Positions 59,657 to 64,000 of a DNA stretch of 64,000 nt are shown in pieces. The notes beneath the pieces are model-generated. The model was given only the letters and a program-made list of their open reading frames with translations. It ran no database searches and had not been told where the DNA came from. How positions within the stretch are numbered: the first letter of the stretch is position 1; every line of letters starts with the position of its first letter. The DNA lies in NCBI GenBank assembly GCA_964019335.1, contig OZ025657.1, positions 620,001 through 684,000 on the forward strand. Direction: 5' to 3'. This stretch comes from Diplonema japonicum (lineage: Eukaryota > Euglenozoa > Diplonemea > Diplonemida > Diplonemidae). Position numbers and translations under genes: made by a program.

Positions 59657-61394
59657 CTTTTTCTTCAGTATTCAGGATGTGGTATCTTGTAAGGCTTTCT
59701 GGAGAGGGGAGAGGCACAGATGGGCTGTTGTAATGGGTCATGAAACACTAAAAAAAATAAAGAAGAATTACTTGATCCTCTGGATGCCGCCCTCTCTCTC
59801 TCACCCCCCCCCCCCCCCCCCCGCGTTATTTTTATTTTTTTAAATCTTCTTTTTTCTGCTTCCGTGTTTTTATGTATCAGTTCAGTCCCCTTTTTATTTG
59901 AGCAGGAAAAAATTAAAAAAAAGAGCTTGTCTCCTCTCCCCGCTCTATCATCAGCACCCCCCCCCATTCTTTCTCTCAGCGAATCATCATTTCATTTTTT
60001 ATTATCCCCTTCTATTTTTTTTTCTTGAAACTTCATTTTTTTTTCCACCTTCTTCTTCTCCCGTTTCCCCGTTTCCGACAAAAAAAAGGTAGAACGAATT
60101 GGGGGGAAAGGGGGGGGGTGAGGAATATTTTTTATTTCTCTCTTTTTTCTTAAAAAATACCTCCCTCAGCCCGCCCACCCAAAAAAAAAAAAAAAAAAAA
60201 AAAAAAGCTCGCTCCAGGGGAAAAAAAAAGAGCACCAACCTATACCATGGGTGTTGCAATCTGCCTCTGTTCCCTCGCTGTCTGGGAAGGAGAAAAAAAA
60301 AAAAGAAATACAAAAAAAAAGGGAAGAAAAATGCCACTTTTCTTTTTATTTATTAAAAAAAAGAGTGCCCTTATTTTTCTTCTTCTTTTCCCATCCCTTG
60401 GAAGGGGGATTCTATAAATTATTTTTTTCTTCAACGAGGGGGGTTCTTACAATTAAGCATGGAATAACAGAGAGGGAGAAAAGGGGGTTTTTAGGAAGAA
60501 TGTGTAAATACACCACTGGTCGCTTCCCTCACCCCCCCCTTTTTTTTCTAGGTTTCACAACATACATGAAATACTGTAAAGTGAAAAGAGAAAGAAACCT
60601 ATGGGCGAACACTAAAAACTTTCGAACACGGATAAAAAAAATCTGAAAAAAAAAAGCAAAAGAAAAAAAAAAAAAAGGAAACTGGACAGTTGTCCGTCCA
60701 GCACCTTTTTTTTACTTCATTCTCTTTTTTTTTTCCTCTTTTTTTTAACAATCTCTTTTTTTATCTCCCTTGCACAAGACAGCGTGTCTCATGTTTATAG
60801 GAGAAATGGGGGAGGGGGAAAGAGTTGAAAAAAAAACTCGTTTTTCTTCTCTTCGTTCTGCCTTATGGTGAGTTTTTTTTTTTTTTAAACAAAGGCTGCA
60901 ACGCCTACCCGCCCTCTTTTTTTTTTCTTCTCATTTTTCTTCTTTCGGGAGTGTAAAAGTATAGACACTGTTTTTTATTTTAATTTCTAGGGAGGAAAAA
61001 AAAAAATCTAGAACTGCTAAAAGAAGAAAAAAAAATACAAATACGACACAAAAAAAAGAAGAACGAATATTTTGAGGCGAAAAGGAGAAAATGGGGAAGT
61101 TTTGAAGAATTGAACACAAAAGAAAAGAAGTTAAAAGCTGTCCCCACCCCCACCCTTTCCCCGGCTAAAGTTTATTTTATATACCTTATTTAACTGTCAA
61201 TGTCCCCCCCCCCCCCCCCCCACTCCATCCCACCTTTTTTCTTTATTATTATATTCCTATCTTTTTATTATTTTATTTTTTACCCCCCTTTTTTTTTCTC
61301 ATTTTATTATTTTATTTTATAGCATCAATGCCGTCAAAGAATTATTTAACATTTATACAAAAAGAAGAAAAAAAAAGAAGCAGATAACCCACAC

Positions 61395-62184
61395 ATGTCC
61401 AATATTACTGATGTATATGAGCGAGATTGCAAAGAGCACCTCAGGCTTGCCCAAGAGGTGTTAGCCCTGCTGAGCCAATGTGACTCGTACGACGTTGCGA
61501 CAAGGAAGCAGGTGATGGAGGGGTACGAGGCGCTGGACTGTGCGACAGATGCGGTGAGGTCGATGGAACCAGAGTGCGTCAACAATTTAGAACTAAAAAA
61601 GCGGATCGCGGAGTTCAAAAAGGAAATCAACAAGAATAAGAGAGAGATGGAAAAATCCGAGTATGGGGAAAGAAAAAAAAAAAAAAAAAAAAAAAAAGAT
61701 TGAAACTCAAGCGAAAACAATTGTTCGATGGCAGCGGGGGAGGAGGAGGGGGCACAGGGGGTGATGTAGACGACGAAGATTTCGACCACAAAGGGTTCAT
61801 GAATGACCAAACAAGAAGGACAGATGAACAGGTAGAAAGAAGGGGTAAAACGGGTTTACAGAAAAAAATAAATAAATAAAGACTCGGCGGATAGGTGATG
61901 CTGTGAAGCTCTGTGCAGAGACCGAGCAGGTTGGGGGGAGGATAATCACAGACTTGCATGGGCAGAGGGTCCAGGTGGTTGATATGATGGATAGTGTTGA
62001 CGAAACGAATAGAGAGGTGTGTGCGGTGAAATGGGGAAAAAAAAAAAAAAAAAAAAAGGTAACCGCTGGCCGTGCGATCTTGAACCGGATACAACGAAAA
62101 ATCATCCAAAACAAGGCGATAATGTACGGCATGATCGTGCTGCTCCTCATCATGATCATCATCATAGTGTGGGTCAACCTTTAG
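61395..62184 (+). CDS. VTI1: Vti1-type Qb-SNARE
   Basis: Four exons (61395..61660, 61699..61831, 61882..62016, 62059..62184) give 219 residues, the usual length. The N-terminal helical domain (1-90, starting SNITDVYERDCKEHLRLAQE) is followed by a Gly/Asp linker, the Qb SNARE motif (AVKLCAETEQVGGRIITDLH with GQRVQV and NRE) and a C-terminal anchor (IMYGMIVLLLIMIIIIVWVN). Vti1 pairs with syntaxins in Golgi, endosome and lysosome fusion. The introns are 38, 50 and 42 nt; the first and third end in about 20 A then G, with no pyrimidine tract. The joined frames match the family throughout, so the model is firm. Confidence 0.93.
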
Positions 62185-62402
62185 GAAAGGAGTTTCCTCG
62201 CTGCCCTTCCACATTTGTGCCATTCTTCTTCTTCTTTTTTTTTTTTTAATACACGCTGCTAACCCTCTTTTTTTTGTCTCTCCTTTCTTTGCTTCGTTTC
62301 TTTTGCCCCCCCCCCCCCTCGTTTTTGTTGCTTTTTCGCCAGTTCGGGTGAGTGTACATGTATTTGATGGTTTCCTTCTTTTCTCCACAACCACAGGTCA
62401 TC

Positions 62403-64000
62403 ATGCCTTTACTATGGGGGCTCTTCTCACTGCCCACAGTGAGCGAGTTTGGTATTGCAGCCATGCTAGGGAAGATAGGCGCAGGGTGTATAGGAGGCAT
62501 GCCTGGGTACTATTGGCCTGCTGACAGAACCATCCGAGGCCTGGCCTTTTTGAGAATGCCCAGCGAAGAGGAGCTTAAAGCTCATGACCTGCACAAGAAG
62601 AAGGCCCCGATGGCACTGAGCTGCGACAGCCTGGTGAAGGGAGACCTTTACAGTCTGCCTTTCTCCACGGGGTTCATGGTCTTGGTGAACGCGATGATCC
62701 TGCTGACGGCCATCTACCCCCTCAGGTGGCTCTGGGACGAGGCGATGACCCATTCACCCCCGCAGGGCATGGTGCGCGCACTCAACTTCTCTCCCTCCGA
62801 CACTGGTGCTGCAGCCGTTCTCTTGATCTCTGTCACCATGCTCCTCGGCCTCCAGCGCACTTGTTACTCCAACAAGGAGGCTGTCGGCATGGGTGGCACC
62901 TACGCAGCCCTTGTGGCAGCCATCGCAGCCTTCGGCGTCATCTGCACAGAGGAGATCACTGCGCTGCAGTTCGGGTTTCATGCGTCGTTGCTGGACTTCA
63001 ATAGTTATCTGGAAGGCTTCCAGGTGCGGCATGAGGTGGCCCCCTGGTACTACTCGCTGACCCTGCCGGGGTACTTGACGTCGTCCCTGCTGAGCACCTT
63101 GTGCATCTTCGTGTCCTACGGCCTGACGTCTGCCACATGGAGGCTGGTGAGGTGTCATTATCAGCACAGCGACAGGGCGGCTAGCAGCTTGGCATCCATC
63201 GAGGAGGCTAGGGCTAAGTTCCTGCTCGAGTACAAACTTGGCAAGGTGAACGTACAGGACGGGGACCAGCAGCAACCGCCCACGAACCCCTTGGACAAGG
63301 CGACCGTTGCCGAGCAGTACTACACGTTCTTCTTGAAGCTCTTGTCGTGGGTCTCGCTCACGTTGCCTTTCATGATTGCGAGCACCTTCGTGGGGTCGGA
63401 GAGGTTCACCGCTGACGTGAAGCACATGCGTCTCTGGCTGTGTGTTATGCTCATCGCCTCAAGGCTGTGGCTTTTCAGGTATAAAAATGACAACAACAAC
63501 AACAACAACAGACCGTACCTGCAGACCTACCTGCACCGCGACGTCAACGAGGCGATGATGCAGAGCAAGAACTCAAAGCAATTTGCGTATGGAACTGATA
63601 AAGAAAAAAAGAAAAACTGAACTGAAACGCTCACATCACAGTGAGGTGCTGTCGGGGGTCCACACCAGGGCAGTTGCCCTTCTAGCACGAACAAGCATTC
63701 TGCTCATGGCGCCGATTGGAGTGTATTTGGCCCTGACCGTGTTGAGCCACAGGCTCTTGGTATGCACAACTCAATGCCACCACCACCAACAGGACACACC
63801 CGCTACAGACAACCCTGAGCACATCCTGGCGAACATCTTCGCTCCACGCCTTGTAGCTTCTGAGTACGCCGCCCCCGAAGATGTGGCACCGAAAGCCTTC
63901 TTCGCCAACGTGGTGGGCATCGCCATGTTCTGGATGGCAGCTTCAGAGAGCTTCTTCATCTTGTTCTACTGCACATACCGCTGGGGTCTTCGCTTCTTGA
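62403..64000 (+). CDS. TMEM161 family membrane protein (cut by window edge)
   Basis: Four exons are visible (62403..63478, 63512..63586, 63642..63759, 63793..64000) and the frame is still open at the edge. Introns are 33, 55 and 33 nt; the two 33-nt ones are in frame and stop-free. At least eight hydrophobic segments are seen. Family marks are RMPSEEELKAHDL near residue 52, RLWLFRPYLQTYLHRDVNEA formed across the first intron, and SESFFILFYCTYRW near the edge. TMEM161 proteins are conserved multi-pass proteins of animals and protists; the animal forms affect cardiac rhythm, and the molecular function is unclear. ATG 62403 comes 6 nt after CTCCACAACCACAG. Confidence 0.85.

Larger units (their letters stand above)
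54763..61394. other. 6.6-kb low-complexity intergenic region
   Basis: A very long spacer composed of A, T and C runs: C at 56765-56785, 57351-57373, 59424-59442, 59804-59822 and 61204-61221; G at 58152-58168 and near 58562-58576; A at 55689-55723. Islands of ordinary sequence lie at 56880-57300, 57400-57630 and 58970-59140. They contain a hairpin, a possible orphan exon and a 50-codon frame without known similarity. No convincing gene is seen, although small split genes cannot be excluded. Confidence 0.55.

Overview
This 64 kb window is nuclear DNA of a unicellular eukaryote. All recognised genes encode eukaryotic proteins (DDRGK1, Vti1-type SNARE, PI-PLC, IFRD, TMEM161, pumilio-type protein, triosephosphate isomerase), and many carry tiny GT-AG introns. 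The genes form two head-to-head arrays. Everything from position 1 to 34,435 is on the minus strand, and everything from 42,077 to the right edge is on the plus strand. Most start codons lie 0-40 nt downstream of a pyrimidine-rich stretch ending in CAG. One-directional gene arrays plus acceptor-like sites at start codons point to polycistronic transcription with spliced-leader trans-splicing. Unlike kinetoplastids, many genes also have cis introns. I infer a euglenozoan (diplonemid- or early-branching-kinetoplastid-like), with a dinoflagellate relative as the main alternative; the lineage is not proven here.

Left array, read from the middle outwards (right to left): HExxH metallopeptidase-like protein, macro-domain protein, two coiled-coil proteins (one with a C-terminal PDZ-like domain), a soluble class III adenylyl cyclase, a DUF4246 protein, an NAAA/acid-ceramidase-like amidase, a four-pass membrane protein, triosephosphate isomerase, a helical-repeat protein, an amidase-signature (GatA-like) protein lacking catalytic residues, a 66-residue protein, IFRD, a GT61-type glycosyltransferase, DDRGK1, a pumilio-type protein, a BTB protein, a TXNDC9-like protein, and the N-terminus of a secreted protein cut by the window edge.

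Middle (34.4-42.1 kb): a divergent strand-switch region without intact host genes. It holds a truncated piggyBac-like element, several families of degenerate and tandem repeats, and very long A/T tracts. It looks depleted in CpG.

Right array: a protein with three Tudor-like repeats, PI-PLC, a PanB-PanE fusion for pantoate synthesis, an OGFOD3-like dioxygenase, an EF-hand/coiled-coil protein, an AlkB-family dioxygenase, nucleoside diphosphate kinase, a 6.6 kb low-complexity stretch, a Vti1 SNARE and TMEM161 (cut by the right edge).

I resolved 17 cis introns of 30-55 nt by joining reading frames that give continuous family-like proteins. Two are largely poly-A. The genes share no single pathway, as expected for polycistronic arrays. 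Spacers are packed with homopolymer runs (A/T up to about 47 nt, C/G up to 23 nt).
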